From Bradyrhizobium sp. (GTDB lineage Bacteria > Pseudomonadota > Alphaproteobacteria > Rhizobiales > Xanthobacteraceae): a DNA stretch of 51,319 nucleotides. Positions 1 through 9,163 of the stretch are shown in pieces. A model generated the notes under the pieces. The model made no database searches. It had not been told where the DNA came from and worked only from the letters and a program-made list of their open reading frames with translations. A program made the position numbers and the translations under genes. Position 1 is the stretch's first letter; every line of letters starts with the position of its first letter. The stretch covers positions 1-51,319 of the forward strand of contig JAUXWH010000255.1 in assembly GCA_030681365.1 (NCBI GenBank), in the 5' to 3' direction.

Positions 1-10
1 CAATGTTCAA

Positions 11-3000
11 TTATTCCGCCGCCTGGGCAAGCGGAATTGCGGGCTGCGGCACGGGTTGATGTTGCGGCGCAACGTCAACTTTCTCAGGCGTGCCGCGTTC
101 TTCCAGGCTCTTGCGGAACCAGAGCGCGTAGAGGCCGGGCAGATACAGCAGGGTCAGGAAGGTCGCTACGAACAGGCCGCCCATGATGGTGATCGCCATC
201 GGGCCCCAGAACGCCGAGCGGGACAGCGGTATCATGGCCAGGATCGCGGCCAGCGCCGTCAGCACCACCGGGCGCGCGCGCCGGACGGTGGCCTCGACGA
301 TGGCTTCCTTGCGGGTCAGGCCGGCCAGGACGTCGGTTTCGATCTGGTCGACCAGGATCACCGCATTGCGCATGATCATTCCGGCCAGCGCGATCAGTCC
401 GAGCAGCGCCACGAAGCCGAACGGCTGGTTGGCGATGTTCAGTCCGAGCGAGGCGCCGATGATGCCGAGCGGCGCGGTGAGGAATACCAGAATCAACCGC
501 GAGAAGCTTTGCAGCTGGATCATCAGCAGGGTCAGCATGACCAGGACCATCAGCGGAAACAGCACGAAGATCGAGGCATTGCCCTTGGCCGACTCCTCGA
601 ACGCACCGCCCGCCTCGATCCGGTAGGCCGGCGGCAGGCTGTCGCGGATCTGTTGCAGCTTGGGTGATATCTGGCTGGTCACGTCCGGCGCCTGCACGCC
701 GTCGACGACGTCGGCGCGCACCGTGATCGCCATGTCGCGGTTGCGCCGCCAGATGATCGGCTCCTCATGGGCGTACTCGATCTTGGCAATTTGCGTCAGC
801 GGCACCGCGACGCCATTGCGCGAGGTCACGGTGAGATCGCCGACCCCGCCGAGATCGAGCCGTTCGGACGGCACCGCGCGGGCCACCACGCCGACCTTCT
901 CGATGCCGTCGCGGATCGTAGTCACCTGCGCGCCCGAAATCAGCATGGCCAGCGCCTGCGACACGTCCTGCGGGGTCAGGCCGAGTGCGCGAGCGCGGTC
1001 CTGGTCGACCACCAGCTTGAGGTAGGGCGACTGCTCGTTCCAGTCGAGCTGCGGATCCACGACATTGGGGTTCTGCCGAACGACGTCGCGCACCTTGTAG
1101 GCAATGTCGCGCACGGTGTTGGGATCGGGACCGATGACGCGGAACTGAACCGGAAACCCGACCGGCGGACCGAAGTTGAAACGATCGATACGCACGCGTG
1201 CCTCGGACAGCACACCTTCGCCGACCGCCTTCTCCAGCCGGGCCTTGATCCGCTCGCGTGCATCGACATCCTTCGAGACGATGACGATTTCGGCGAAAGC
1301 CTCGTTCGGCAGTTGCGGGTTGAGCCCGAGCCAGAACCGCGGCGAGCCCTGGCCGACATAGGATGTGTAGGTCGCAATGTCCTTGTCGTCCTTCAGCAGC
1401 CCTTCGGCCGTTTTCACCGATTTTTCGGTGACGTTGAACGCAGTGCCCTCGGGCAGCCGTAGTTGCAGGAATAGTTCCGGCCGCTCCGACAGCGGGAAGA
1501 ACTGTTGCTGCACCTGACCGAAGCCGACGATGGAGAGCGCGAACACCGCCACCGTCGCCAGCACCACCTTGATGCGGTGGTTGACGCACCACTGGATCAT
1601 GCTGCGCAGCACCCGGTACATGCGCGTTTCGTACACCGCGTGCGGATCGTGGTCGTGGCTGACCGTGATGTTGGGCAGCAGCTTGACCCCGATATAGGGC
1701 GTGAAGATCACCGCGACGAACCAGGACGCGACAAGCGCGATCGCCACGATCCAGAAGATGCCGCCGGCATATTCGCCGACCGCCGAATTGGCAAAGCCGA
1801 TGGGGAGGAAGCCAGCGGCCGTGACCAGCGTTCCCGTGAGCATCGGAAACGCGGTGGATTCCCAGGCAAAGGCCGCCGCGCGCATGCGGTCCCAGCCCTG
1901 CTCCATTTTCACCACCATCATTTCGACCGCGATGATGGCGTCGTCGACCAATAGTCCGAGCGCGATGATCAGGGCGCCCAGCGTAATGCGGTGCAAATCG
2001 ATCGACATCGCATTCATCACGATGAACACGATCGCCAGTACCAGCGGCACCGACAGTGCCACCACGATGCCGGTGCGCCATCCCAGTGCAACGAAGCTGA
2101 CAAAGAGCACGATCGCCAGCGCCTCGATGAAGGAGTTCACGAACTCGCCGACGGCGCGCTCGACTACCTTGGGCTGATCGGCGATCTGTTCGACATTGAT
2201 GCCCTGCGGCACCGCCTTCATGAATTCATTGGTGGCGTTCTCGACCTCCTTGCCGAGTTCCAGGATGTTGGCACCCTTGGCGGTGACCACGCCGATGCCG
2301 AGCGCGGGCTTGCCTTCCTGCCGCGCCACGAAGGTCGGCGGATCGACGAAGCCGCGGGTGACGGTGGCGATATCGCCCAGGCGGAACACCCGGCCGTTGC
2401 TTTCGACCGGCGTCTCGGCGACCGCCCTGGCGCCATCGAGCGCGCCGGTGACGCGCAGCGGCACCCGCTGCGACGAAGTTTCCACCGTGCCGGCCGGCAC
2501 CACATTGTTCTGCTTGGCGAGGGAATCGAACAGCGCCTGCGGCGTGATGCCGAGCGTCGCCAGCTTGGCGTGGGAGAACTCGACGAAGATCCGCTCTTCC
2601 TGGGCGCCGTAGAGATTAACCTTGGTGACGCCGGGCACCTTGAGCAGGCGCTGGCGCATGCCTTCGGCGGCTTTCTTCAGTTGCGCGAAATCGGCGCCGT
2701 CGCCGGTCATCATGTAGAGAATGGAATCGACGTCGCTGAACTCGTCGTTGACGGTGGGGCCGAGCAGGCCGGCGGGCAGCTGGCCCTGCACGTCCACGAG
2801 CTTCTTGCGCAGCAGGTAGAACAGGTAGGGCACGTCCTTGGGCGGGGTCGAATCCTTGAAGGTAACCTGCATCGCCGTGAAGGACGGTTTCGAGTAGGTC
2901 TGCACCTTCTCGAAATAGGGCAGTTCCTGCAGCTTCTTCTCGATGGGGTCGGCCACCTGAGTCTGCATTTCGGCGGCGGTAGCGCCCGGCCAGATCGCGG

Positions 3001-3163
3001 AAACGTTGACCACCTTGACCGTGAAGAACGGATCCTCGGCGCGGCCGAGCTTCTGGTAGGAGAAGAAGCCGGCGGCGCCGAGCGCGATCACCAGGAACAG
3101 GATCAGCGCGGGGTGGCTGACCGCCCATCCCGAGAGATTGAAGTGTTTCATCTCACTCACCAT
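11..3163 (-). CDS. RND-family efflux transporter permease (AcrB/HAE1-like)
   Basis: Inner-membrane proton-driven pump of the AcrB superfamily, 1050 residues, the usual length. It should form the trimeric core of a tripartite exporter. N-terminal TM1 lies at about residues 17-35, followed by the periplasmic porter domain. TM2-6 run from about 345 to 495, and a second periplasmic domain precedes a second TM bundle from about 860. TM4 carries the adjacent aspartates D407/D408 (LLVDDAIIAVE) expected of the proton relay. The gene lies downstream of the adaptor gene on the same strand, separated by a palindromic repeat. An in-frame ATG at 3151 (MKHFNLSGW) resembles the usual family start and is a possible alternative. 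The substrate cannot be read from sequence; multidrug or solvent export is the default inference. No outer-membrane channel gene is adjacent. Confidence 0.95.
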   Translation of the reverse strand: MVSEMKHFNLSGWAVSHPALILFLVIALGAAGFFSYQKLGRAEDPFFTVKVVNVSAIWPGATAAEMQTQVADPIEKKLQELPYFEKVQTYSKPSFTAMQVTFKDSTPPKDVPYLFYLLRKKLVDVQGQLPAGLLGPTVNDEFSDVDSILYMMTGDGADFAQLKKAAEGMRQRLLKVPGVTKVNLYGAQEERIFVEFSHAKLATLGITPQALFDSLAKQNNVVPAGTVETSSQRVPLRVTGALDGARAVAETPVESNGRVFRLGDIATVTRGFVDPPTFVARQEGKPALGIGVVTAKGANILELGKEVENATNEFMKAVPQGINVEQIADQPKVVERAVGEFVNSFIEALAIVLFVSFVALGWRTGIVVALSVPLVLAIVFIVMNAMSIDLHRITLGALIIALGLLVDDAIIAVEMMVVKMEQGWDRMRAAAFAWESTAFPMLTGTLVTAAGFLPIGFANSAVGEYAGGIFWIVAIALVASWFVAVIFTPYIGVKLLPNITVSHDHDPHAVYETRMYRVLRSMIQWCVNHRIKVVLATVAVFALSIVGFGQVQQQFFPLSERPELFLQLRLPEGTAFNVTEKSVKTAEGLLKDDKDIATYTSYVGQGSPRFWLGLNPQLPNEAFAEIVIVSKDVDARERIKARLEKAVGEGVLSEARVRIDRFNFGPPVGFPVQFRVIGPDPNTVRDIAYKVRDVVRQNPNVVDPQLDWNEQSPYLKLVVDQDRARALGLTPQDVSQALAMLISGAQVTTIRDGIEKVGVVARAVPSERLDLGGVGDLTVTSRNGVAVPLTQIAKIEYAHEEPIIWRRNRDMAITVRADVVDGVQAPDVTSQISPKLQQIRDSLPPAYRIEAGGAFEESAKGNASIFVLFPLMVLVMLTLLMIQLQSFSRLILVFLTAPLGIIGASLGLNIANQPFGFVALLGLIALAGMIMRNAVILVDQIETDVLAGLTRKEAIVEATVRRARPVVLTALAAILAMIPLSRSAFWGPMAITIMGGLFVATFLTLLYLPGLYALWFRKSLEERGTPEKVDVAPQHQPVPQPAIPLAQAAE

Positions 3164-3190
3164 TCATCGACGCGCAGGACCCCTGTTGAA

Positions 3191-3272
3191 TTCGTCATTG
3201 CGAGCGAAGCGAAGCAATCCATGGGGCTGGAAGAATGGATTGCTTCGTCGCTGCGCTCCCCGCAATGACGAA
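3191..3272. repeat. Palindromic intergenic repeat, CGTCATTGCGAGCGAAGCG type
   Basis: Imperfect inverted repeat. The left arm at 3191-3221 (begins TTCGTCATTGCGAGCG, ends AAGCAATCCA) is mirrored at 3236-3272 (begins TGGATTGCTTCG, ends CGCAATGACGAA) around a short loop. It sits between the RND adaptor and permease genes, so its transcript would form a hairpin inside the mRNA. I recognise this type of element as dispersed and multicopy in Bradyrhizobium-type genomes; only one copy is in this window. It may set differential expression of the two cistrons, which is inference. Confidence 0.8.
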
Positions 3273-3278
3273 ACGATT

Positions 3279-4385
3279 TCAGAACGACAGCGACGACACG
3301 ACCCTGACCTTCTGGGCCGGATCGAGTTTTTGCACGCCAAGCACGACGACTTTCGAGCCTTCATCGACGCCGCCGGAGATGACGACGTCGTTGCTCTCGT
3401 AGGATTTCACGGTGACCGGCTTCAGGCTCACATCGCCCTTGTCGTCAACGACGTAGAGCGAGGGATTGCCGCCCTGGCTGTACAGCGCCGACAGCGGCAG
3501 CCGCGCTACGCTCGACGTGGCGGGATCGGCCAGCGTCAGTGTCGCAGTCATGCCGAGCGAGACGCTGTCGCCGGCGTCCGGCAGCGAGAATTTTGCCAGA
3601 TAGGTGCGCGTCGCGGGATCGGCGGCGGGCGCGATCTCGCGCAGTTTTGCCGCATACTTCTTGCCCGGTTCGGACCACAGGCTGACGCTGGCTGTGCCCT
3701 GCTTGGCGCGCCCGACCAGCGTCTCCGGAATCGCGACCACGGCTTCCTTTTCCGCAAAGCGCGCGACCCGTACGGCGGTCTGCCCCGCCGCTACCACCTG
3801 ACCGGAATCGATCAGAGTGGCGGTGACGACGCCGCGGCTGTCAGCGACCAGCGTCGCATAGGAAAGACTGTTCTTGGTGAGTTCGACCGAGCGCTCGGCG
3901 CGATTGAACCGCGCGCGGGCTTCATCGGCGGCGGCGCGGGCCTGATCCATCTGCGCCTCGGTGGTCCAGCCCTTGGCGCGCAAATCCCTGGCCCGCTGCT
4001 CGGCGGCGGTGGCTTGCGCCAGCACGCCGGTGGCGGCGCGGAATTCAGCCTCGGACTGCTCGGCCTGCAGCTTCAGATCGACTTCGTCGAGGGTGGCCAG
4101 CGGCTGGCCGACATCGACGGTCTGACCGACCTCGACCAGGCGTTTTGCCACCTTGCCCGGAACCCGGAAGCCCATGTCAGTCTCGATCCGGGGCCTGATG
4201 GTGCCCACAAAACTGCGCTCCGGCGATTCCGGCTTGTATTGCACTGTCGCCACCAGCACGGGCCGCCCAGGCTCGGCCTTCTTCGCGACCATCTCGTTGC
4301 AGCCGGTCAGGGCGATCGCCACAGCGGCTAGCGACAGACCTGCTAAGAACCTGGAATAGCTCGACAAAATAGATCGGGCGAACAT
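3279..4385 (-). CDS. RND efflux periplasmic adaptor (membrane fusion) lipoprotein
   Basis: Adaptor subunit (HlyD/MFP family, 368 aa) linking the permease to an outer-membrane channel. The N-terminal signal peptide ends in a lipobox (LTGC, Cys29), so it should be a lipoprotein anchored in the inner membrane. A lipoyl/biotinyl half-motif appears near residue 65-105 (VPGKVAKRLVEVGQTVDVGQ). An alpha-helical hairpin rich in Ala, Gln and Glu follows at about 105-175, then the second lipoyl half and a beta-barrel domain. It is first in the minus-strand pair, with the permease about 115 bases downstream, and the pair is presumably co-transcribed. The start at 4385 has a GGGAAG-like ribosome site just upstream and gives a clean lipoprotein signal. 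Confidence 0.93.
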   Translation of the reverse strand: MFARSILSSYSRFLAGLSLAAVAIALTGCNEMVAKKAEPGRPVLVATVQYKPESPERSFVGTIRPRIETDMGFRVPGKVAKRLVEVGQTVDVGQPLATLDEVDLKLQAEQSEAEFRAATGVLAQATAAEQRARDLRAKGWTTEAQMDQARAAADEARARFNRAERSVELTKNSLSYATLVADSRGVVTATLIDSGQVVAAGQTAVRVARFAEKEAVVAIPETLVGRAKQGTASVSLWSEPGKKYAAKLREIAPAADPATRTYLAKFSLPDAGDSVSLGMTATLTLADPATSSVARLPLSALYSQGGNPSLYVVDDKGDVSLKPVTVKSYESNDVVISGGVDEGSKVVVLGVQKLDPAQKVRVVSSLSF

Positions 4386-4479
4386 GGTGGCTTCCCTCGA
4401 TGATATGGAGGGAGTGTCGAATGTCCAATGACGATTGTCAACATTCGTCAGTGATCATGATTTCGTGAGCTGGCCGGGT

Positions 4480-4582
4480 CGTCATCCCGGGATGGTCCCG
4501 GAGGACCAGACCTCAGGTGCGCAATTGCGCACCGGAGAATCTCGGGATTCCGGGTTCGCGCTTCGCGCGCCCCGGAATGACG
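4480..4582. repeat. Composite palindromic repeat in the 4386-4884 intergenic region
   Basis: The outer arms CGTCATCCCGG (4480-4490) and CCGGAATGACG (4572-4582) are inverted with one mismatch. They enclose a perfect 18-bp palindrome at 4516-4533 (GGTGCGCAATTGCGCACC) and smaller hairpins. I associate the layout with dispersed Bradyrhizobiaceae repeats. The rest of the 499-base gap (4386-4884) holds no gene I can support. Its right half is very GC-rich and carries only shadow reading frames in phase with the following DUF4173 gene. Confidence 0.7.
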
Positions 4583-4884
4583 GCTCCTCACTTCGCTGTC
4601 TGCGCAAAACCTGCACAACAATCCGCATTTCCTGATCATCCCGCCCATCAGCCCTGCCAACCGGCCGTCCATGCTCGAACCATGGGGAAAATCATCATTG
4701 TCAGCTTCGGACCATCGCGACTGCCTCGACGGCTGCTTGATGACGGCTGGTGGCTGGAAACGCCGCCCGCCCACCGCGCGGTGATCGCCTTTGCGAAGCG
4801 CAGCGCCGCGAAGCCCGGGCCCGAGCCCAAGCCCAACCCCAACGTCAGGCCCCGGGCTGGCCACCTCACCCTCGTCACTGGAAA

Positions 4885-6405
4885 ATGAACGCCATGTCGA
4901 TTGCGACCGCGTCGGATTTCGAAATCGCTCCGGCTCCCGCGCCCTCGCTGGTCACGCCGCTGCTGCTCGCCGCCGGCTGTGTCGCCCTGGCCGACTGGCT
5001 GTTTTACGGCTGGCAGATCGGCATCTCGCTGGCGCTGTTCCTGGCGGTGCTCGGCATCGCCGGCGTCGCCGGCAATCGCATGCGTGCGGCGCGCCGGATC
5101 CGGATCGTCATGACCTGCGTGTTCGTTGCCGGCCTGCTGGCGCTGGTCGAGGACGTGAATGCATTGACCGTGACCGTGGCCGCGCTTGCGACGGCGCTGT
5201 TCGTCATCGTCAGCACGGCCGGCGAAGCATCGTCCTGGCCATGGCGCCTGGTCGAGGCCGCGACGATCCCGCTTCGAGGCCCGTTTCAACTGGCCGGTGA
5301 TTTGTTTGAGGCATTGCAGTCGATGAAGGGGCGGATCCCGGATTGGCTGAGCATGGCTTCGCTGGTGCCCTGGATCATTCCGCTCGCCGCATGCTTCGTG
5401 TTCTTCAGTCTGTTCGCCTCGGCCAATCCGTTGATCGAATACCGGCTGCAGCAGATCGACTTGCGCGCGATGTTCGACCTTCTCAATCCCGCCCGGATCG
5501 GATTCTGGATTTTGCTGATCTGCGCGATATGGCCCATGCTGCTGCGGCGTGCGCCGCGCATGCGGGTTTGGGAGTCCGCCCCCCGCGTCGCCGCCGACAA
5601 TTCCGACCTGGAACATCTGTTTGGCGTGCAGGCCATGACGCGCTCGCTGATCCTGTTCAACGTGATGTTCGCGCTGCAGAGCGGGCTCGATCTGACGTAT
5701 CTCTGGGGCGGCGCCAGCCTGCCCAACGGCATGACCTACGCGTATTATGCCCACCGCGGCGCCTATCCGCTGATCGCGACCGCGCTGCTCGCTGCAGGCT
5801 TTGTCCTGATCGCGATGCGGCCGGGAGGACCTGCGGAGCAATCCAGGCTGATCCGTCCGCTGGTGCTGGCGTGGATCGGGCAGAACATCCTTCTCGTTAT
5901 TTCCTCGATCTTCCGGCTCGATCTCTATGTCGCCGCTTACTCGCTCACCCATCTGCGCCTCGCCGCCTTCATCTGGATGGGGCTGGTGGCGGCCGGGCTG
6001 GTGTTGATGCTTGTTCAGATCAAACTGAGAAAGCCCAATTCCTGGCTGATATCAGCCAATGCCGTCTCGCTGGCGCTGGTGCTATATGCATGCTGCTTCG
6101 TCAACGCGCCGCGGCTCATCGCCTCCTACAATGTGGAGCATTCGCGGGAAAACGGCGGCACCGGGCCGCGGCTCGATTTGCGGTATCTCGCCTCGCTTGG
6201 CCCGCAAGCGCTGCCGCCGGTCGAAGCCCATGTGAACAGGATTCCGGTGCTTTGGCCGATCGCCCGGGACTACCGGCGCCATTATGAATCCCGGCGGCAC
6301 GCGGCAAACTGGCGAGGCTGGGATTTTCGGACGTGGCGTCTCGACCGATATTTGGCTAACAATCCCGATCTGATGCAGCAACCCCTCGACGACGACAAAG
6401 GCTAG
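4885..6405 (+). CDS. DUF4173-domain polytopic membrane protein
   Basis: Integral membrane protein of 506 aa with roughly ten hydrophobic segments, matching the DUF4173 family of unknown function. A large soluble stretch follows the last TM segment at the C-terminus and contains LDLRYLASLGPQALP and a Trp/Arg-rich end. The frame stays open upstream of the start, but the region before 4885 is low-complexity. The ATG at 4885 is the first that gives a normal N-terminus, and a second ATG at 4894 is close. The stop is five bases before the response-regulator start, so the four genes from here to 9150 look like one transcript. Function is unknown; the context suggests an accessory of the adjacent two-component system. 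Confidence 0.85.
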   Translation: MNAMSIATASDFEIAPAPAPSLVTPLLLAAGCVALADWLFYGWQIGISLALFLAVLGIAGVAGNRMRAARRIRIVMTCVFVAGLLALVEDVNALTVTVAALATALFVIVSTAGEASSWPWRLVEAATIPLRGPFQLAGDLFEALQSMKGRIPDWLSMASLVPWIIPLAACFVFFSLFASANPLIEYRLQQIDLRAMFDLLNPARIGFWILLICAIWPMLLRRAPRMRVWESAPRVAADNSDLEHLFGVQAMTRSLILFNVMFALQSGLDLTYLWGGASLPNGMTYAYYAHRGAYPLIATALLAAGFVLIAMRPGGPAEQSRLIRPLVLAWIGQNILLVISSIFRLDLYVAAYSLTHLRLAAFIWMGLVAAGLVLMLVQIKLRKPNSWLISANAVSLALVLYACCFVNAPRLIASYNVEHSRENGGTGPRLDLRYLASLGPQALPPVEAHVNRIPVLWPIARDYRRHYESRRHAANWRGWDFRTWRLDRYLANNPDLMQQPLDDDKG

Positions 6406-6410
6406 CGAAC

Positions 6411-7109
6411 GTGGCTCATTCCATTCTCGTCGTCGACGACGACCCCCATATCCGCGACGTCGTGCGCTTCGCATTCGAGAAGACAGGCATGGCGATCTCC
6501 ATTGCGCAGGACGGCAAGGAGGCGCTGGCCCGGTTCGACCGCAATGTCCACGACCTCATCGTGCTCGACATCGGCATGCCGGAAATGGACGGGCTGGAGG
6601 TCTGCCGCCAGATCCGAAAAACCTCGGATACACCGATCCTGTTCCTGTCGGCCCGCGACGAGGAGATCGATCGTATCCTCGGCCTCGAAATCGGCGGCGA
6701 CGATTATGTGACGAAGCCGTTCAGTCCGCGCGAGCTGGTGGCGCGGGTCAATGCAATCCTGCGGCGGACGCGCAATGCCCCGGCGCCTGCGCAAAGCAAG
6801 GCCATGAACCATGGCGGGCTAGCACTCGATCCGGACGCGCGCACCGCGAGCTTTCGGGATGCACCGATCGCGCTGACGGCGCTGGAATTCTCCATCCTGC
6901 GCACGCTGCTGGCGCGGCCCGGTTTCGTCTTCACCCGCGAGCTGATCCTGGATGCCGCCTATGCCGGCAATATTCATGTCGCCGACCGCACCATCGACAG
7001 CCATGTCAGGAACATCCGCGCCAAATTTGCCAGCGCCGGCTGCGAGTCCGCGATCGAGACCGTCCATGGTGTCGGCTTCAAGCTGGGACGCTGCGAGGCC
7101 GCTCGTTGA
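6411..7109 (+). CDS. OmpR/PhoB-family response regulator
   Basis: DNA-binding response regulator, 232 aa. The receiver domain (about 1-120) shows the acidic pair D9-D11, the phosphoacceptor D53 (IVLDIGMP) and the conserved K102 (TKPF). A winged-helix OmpR/PhoB domain follows (about 135-230), with DRTIDSHVRNIRAKF as the recognition-helix region. The start is GTG. The 3' end overlaps the kinase gene by four bases, which implies translational coupling and a cognate pair. The regulon is unknown; the flanking DUF4173 and DUF2809 genes are the obvious first candidates. Confidence 0.93.
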   Translation: MAHSILVVDDDPHIRDVVRFAFEKTGMAISIAQDGKEALARFDRNVHDLIVLDIGMPEMDGLEVCRQIRKTSDTPILFLSARDEEIDRILGLEIGGDDYVTKPFSPRELVARVNAILRRTRNAPAPAQSKAMNHGGLALDPDARTASFRDAPIALTALEFSILRTLLARPGFVFTRELILDAAYAGNIHVADRTIDSHVRNIRAKFASAGCESAIETVHGVGFKLGRCEAAR

Positions 7110-8713
7110 GCGAGCCTGCGGCCGACACGCGCCGGAAGTGGCGGCCAAGCCTTAGCCTCGTCGTCTTTGTCGTGCTCACCAGCGTGCTCGCGCTGCCCCT
7201 GTTCAGCATCTACTTCCTCAAGGTCTACCAGAACCAGCTGATCCAGCAGGCCGAAGCCGAACTGATCGCGCAAAGCGCCGCGCTCGCCGCCACCTTTCGA
7301 CGCGAGGTGGATACTGGCGTCCCACAAGGCGTTGCGCTCGGCGCGAAGGTCCCGCCTGTCGCGCCAAAACCATCCGAGCAGCCGTATCAGCCGATCTGGC
7401 CCGAACTCGAACTAGTCACCGAGAGCGTGCTGCCGCCGCGACCGGTTGCGCGCCCACCATCCTCGCCGGCCCACCCCGCTTTCGCCGCGCTTGGCGCACG
7501 CATGGCGCCGGATCTGGTCGCCACGCAGAAGGTGACGCTGGCCGGCTTCCGGCTGCTCGATCCCAACGGCGTCGTGATCGCCGGCCGCGAGGAAGTCGGG
7601 TTGTCGCTGGCGCATCTGGAGGAAGTCGGCGAGGCATTGCAGGGCCGCTTCAACGGCGTGCTGCGGGTGCGCATCTCCAAGAACGAGCAGCCCTCGCTTT
7701 ATTCGATGAGCCGCGGCACCGGGGTGCGCGTCTTCATCGCGATGCCGGTGATCCTGCGCGAACAGGTCGCCGGCGTGGTCTATGCCTCGCGCACGCCGAG
7801 CAACGTCTTCAAATATCTGTACGAGCAGCGCAGCCGGGTCATTCTCCTGGTACTCTCGATGATCGTGCCGACGCTGCTGATCGGGTTCCTCTTTCACCGC
7901 ACCATCACCGGCCCGATGCGCGAACTGGTGGAACGCACCAACCTGGTCGGCAAGGGCGACCGCGACGCGCTGCGCCCGCTGCGGCATCACGGCACCAGCG
8001 AATTCGCGCTGTTGTCGCAGAGTTTTCTCGACATGGCGCGGCGGCTGAATGCGCGCTCCAGCTTCATCTCCACCTTCGCCACCCACGTCTCGCACGAGCT
8101 GAAATCGCCGCTCACGTCCATCAAGGGCGCGGCGGAACTGTTGCGCGAGGACGTCGACGCGCCCGACATGGACGACGAGGACCGACGCAAATTTCTCGAC
8201 AACATCATTGCCGACGCCGACCGGCTGGGAACGATCGCCGGCCGCCTGCGTGATTTCGCCCGGGCGGAAAACCCGATCGCACTGGGCGCCGCAAAACTGT
8301 CGGTGGCGGTCGCAAGCCTGCGCTCAGCCTTTCCCTCGCTCGATATCCGTAGCAACGGCGACCTCGATACGCCGATGCGGATATCCGAGGACAACGTCCT
8401 GATCATTCTTTCCAATCTGGCCGACAACGCCGTGCACCACGGCAGTTCGAAGCTGGAAATCTCCGCCGTGCGGCAGGACAATCGTCTCAAGGTCACCGTC
8501 AGCGACGACGGCGAAGGCGTCTCGCCCAACAACCGCACGCAAATCTTCGACAGCTTTTTCACCACCAGGCGCGACAGCGGCGGCACCGGGATGGGGTTGG
8601 CCATCGTGCGCGCCATGCTCGAGGCCCATGGCGGGGCGGTCAGGCTGATCGATTCCGAACAGGGGACGGCGTTCGAGCTGACCTTTCCGGTGACCGACGC
8701 CGCAGCCTCCTGA
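7106..8713 (+). CDS. Membrane sensor histidine kinase
   Basis: Class I sensor kinase, 535 aa. TM1 lies at about 17-38 and TM2 at about 244-263, bracketing a periplasmic sensor region of about 200 residues with a proline-rich stretch near 80-125. A HAMP-like linker follows (266-320), then HisKA with phosphoacceptor H330 in HVSHELKSPL. The HATPase has an N-box (N437, N441), a DDGEG G1 box at about 468 and a GGTGMGLAI G2 box at about 492. Translation starts at a TTG that overlaps the regulator's TGA stop. The overall plan resembles ChvG/ExoS-type sensors, but the ligand cannot be inferred. The DUF2809 start codon overlaps this gene's stop. Confidence 0.92.
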   Translation: MSEPAADTRRKWRPSLSLVVFVVLTSVLALPLFSIYFLKVYQNQLIQQAEAELIAQSAALAATFRREVDTGVPQGVALGAKVPPVAPKPSEQPYQPIWPELELVTESVLPPRPVARPPSSPAHPAFAALGARMAPDLVATQKVTLAGFRLLDPNGVVIAGREEVGLSLAHLEEVGEALQGRFNGVLRVRISKNEQPSLYSMSRGTGVRVFIAMPVILREQVAGVVYASRTPSNVFKYLYEQRSRVILLVLSMIVPTLLIGFLFHRTITGPMRELVERTNLVGKGDRDALRPLRHHGTSEFALLSQSFLDMARRLNARSSFISTFATHVSHELKSPLTSIKGAAELLREDVDAPDMDDEDRRKFLDNIIADADRLGTIAGRLRDFARAENPIALGAAKLSVAVASLRSAFPSLDIRSNGDLDTPMRISEDNVLIILSNLADNAVHHGSSKLEISAVRQDNRLKVTVSDDGEGVSPNNRTQIFDSFFTTRRDSGGTGMGLAIVRAMLEAHGGAVRLIDSEQGTAFELTFPVTDAAAS

Positions 8714-9150
8714 TGCCCGGCGCTTCCATCGACCCCGGCAAGGGCGAACGGAGATCCCAGATCATCGCCCGCGCCGGCCTGTGCCTGGCCGTCATCGCCT
8801 GCGGCCTCGCCTTGCGCGGATGGGGTTTTGGCCTCGGCCTCCCCGCCTTTGTCGTGAAGTATGGCGGCTCCGCGTTGTGGGGAACGATGATGTTCCTGCT
8901 GGTGGCGATGGCGGCTTCAACTCTTTCCCGGCCGCGCATCGCGCTGATCGCGGCCGGGATTGCCATCGGCGTCGAGCTGCTCCGGCTGGTGCATTTCCCG
9001 TGGCTGGACGCTTTCCGGCTGACGCTGCCGGGCGCGCTGTTGCTCGGACGGATTTTTTCGGTGTGGAATATGGTGGCGTATGGCGTCGGGATCGCGATCG
9101 GCATGTTGCTCGATCGCCGGGTGCTGTCGACCGTCAGGCTTGGGCTTTGA
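8713..9150 (+). CDS. DUF2809 small membrane protein
   Basis: Protein of 145 aa with four hydrophobic segments (about 22-42, 48-68, 76-92 and 112-133) and the pattern of the DUF2809 family (VELLRLVHFPWLDAFRLT, then LPGALLLGRIFS). No catalytic motif is known for this family. It starts inside the kinase stop (TGATG) and is the last gene of the DUF4173-regulator-kinase operon. The tight coupling suggests that its amount is matched to the kinase, perhaps as a membrane partner; this is inference. Confidence 0.8.
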   Translation: MPGASIDPGKGERRSQIIARAGLCLAVIACGLALRGWGFGLGLPAFVVKYGGSALWGTMMFLLVAMAASTLSRPRIALIAAGIAIGVELLRLVHFPWLDAFRLTLPGALLLGRIFSVWNMVAYGVGIAIGMLLDRRVLSTVRLGL

Positions 9151-9163
9151 CAAATGCTTGGCA

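Noticed and set aside
1991..3268. Long plus-strand open frame (425 codons) opposite the RND permease
   Set aside because: Antisense shadow of a clear family gene in high-GC DNA; composition is Arg/His/Gly-rich and no known domain is seen.
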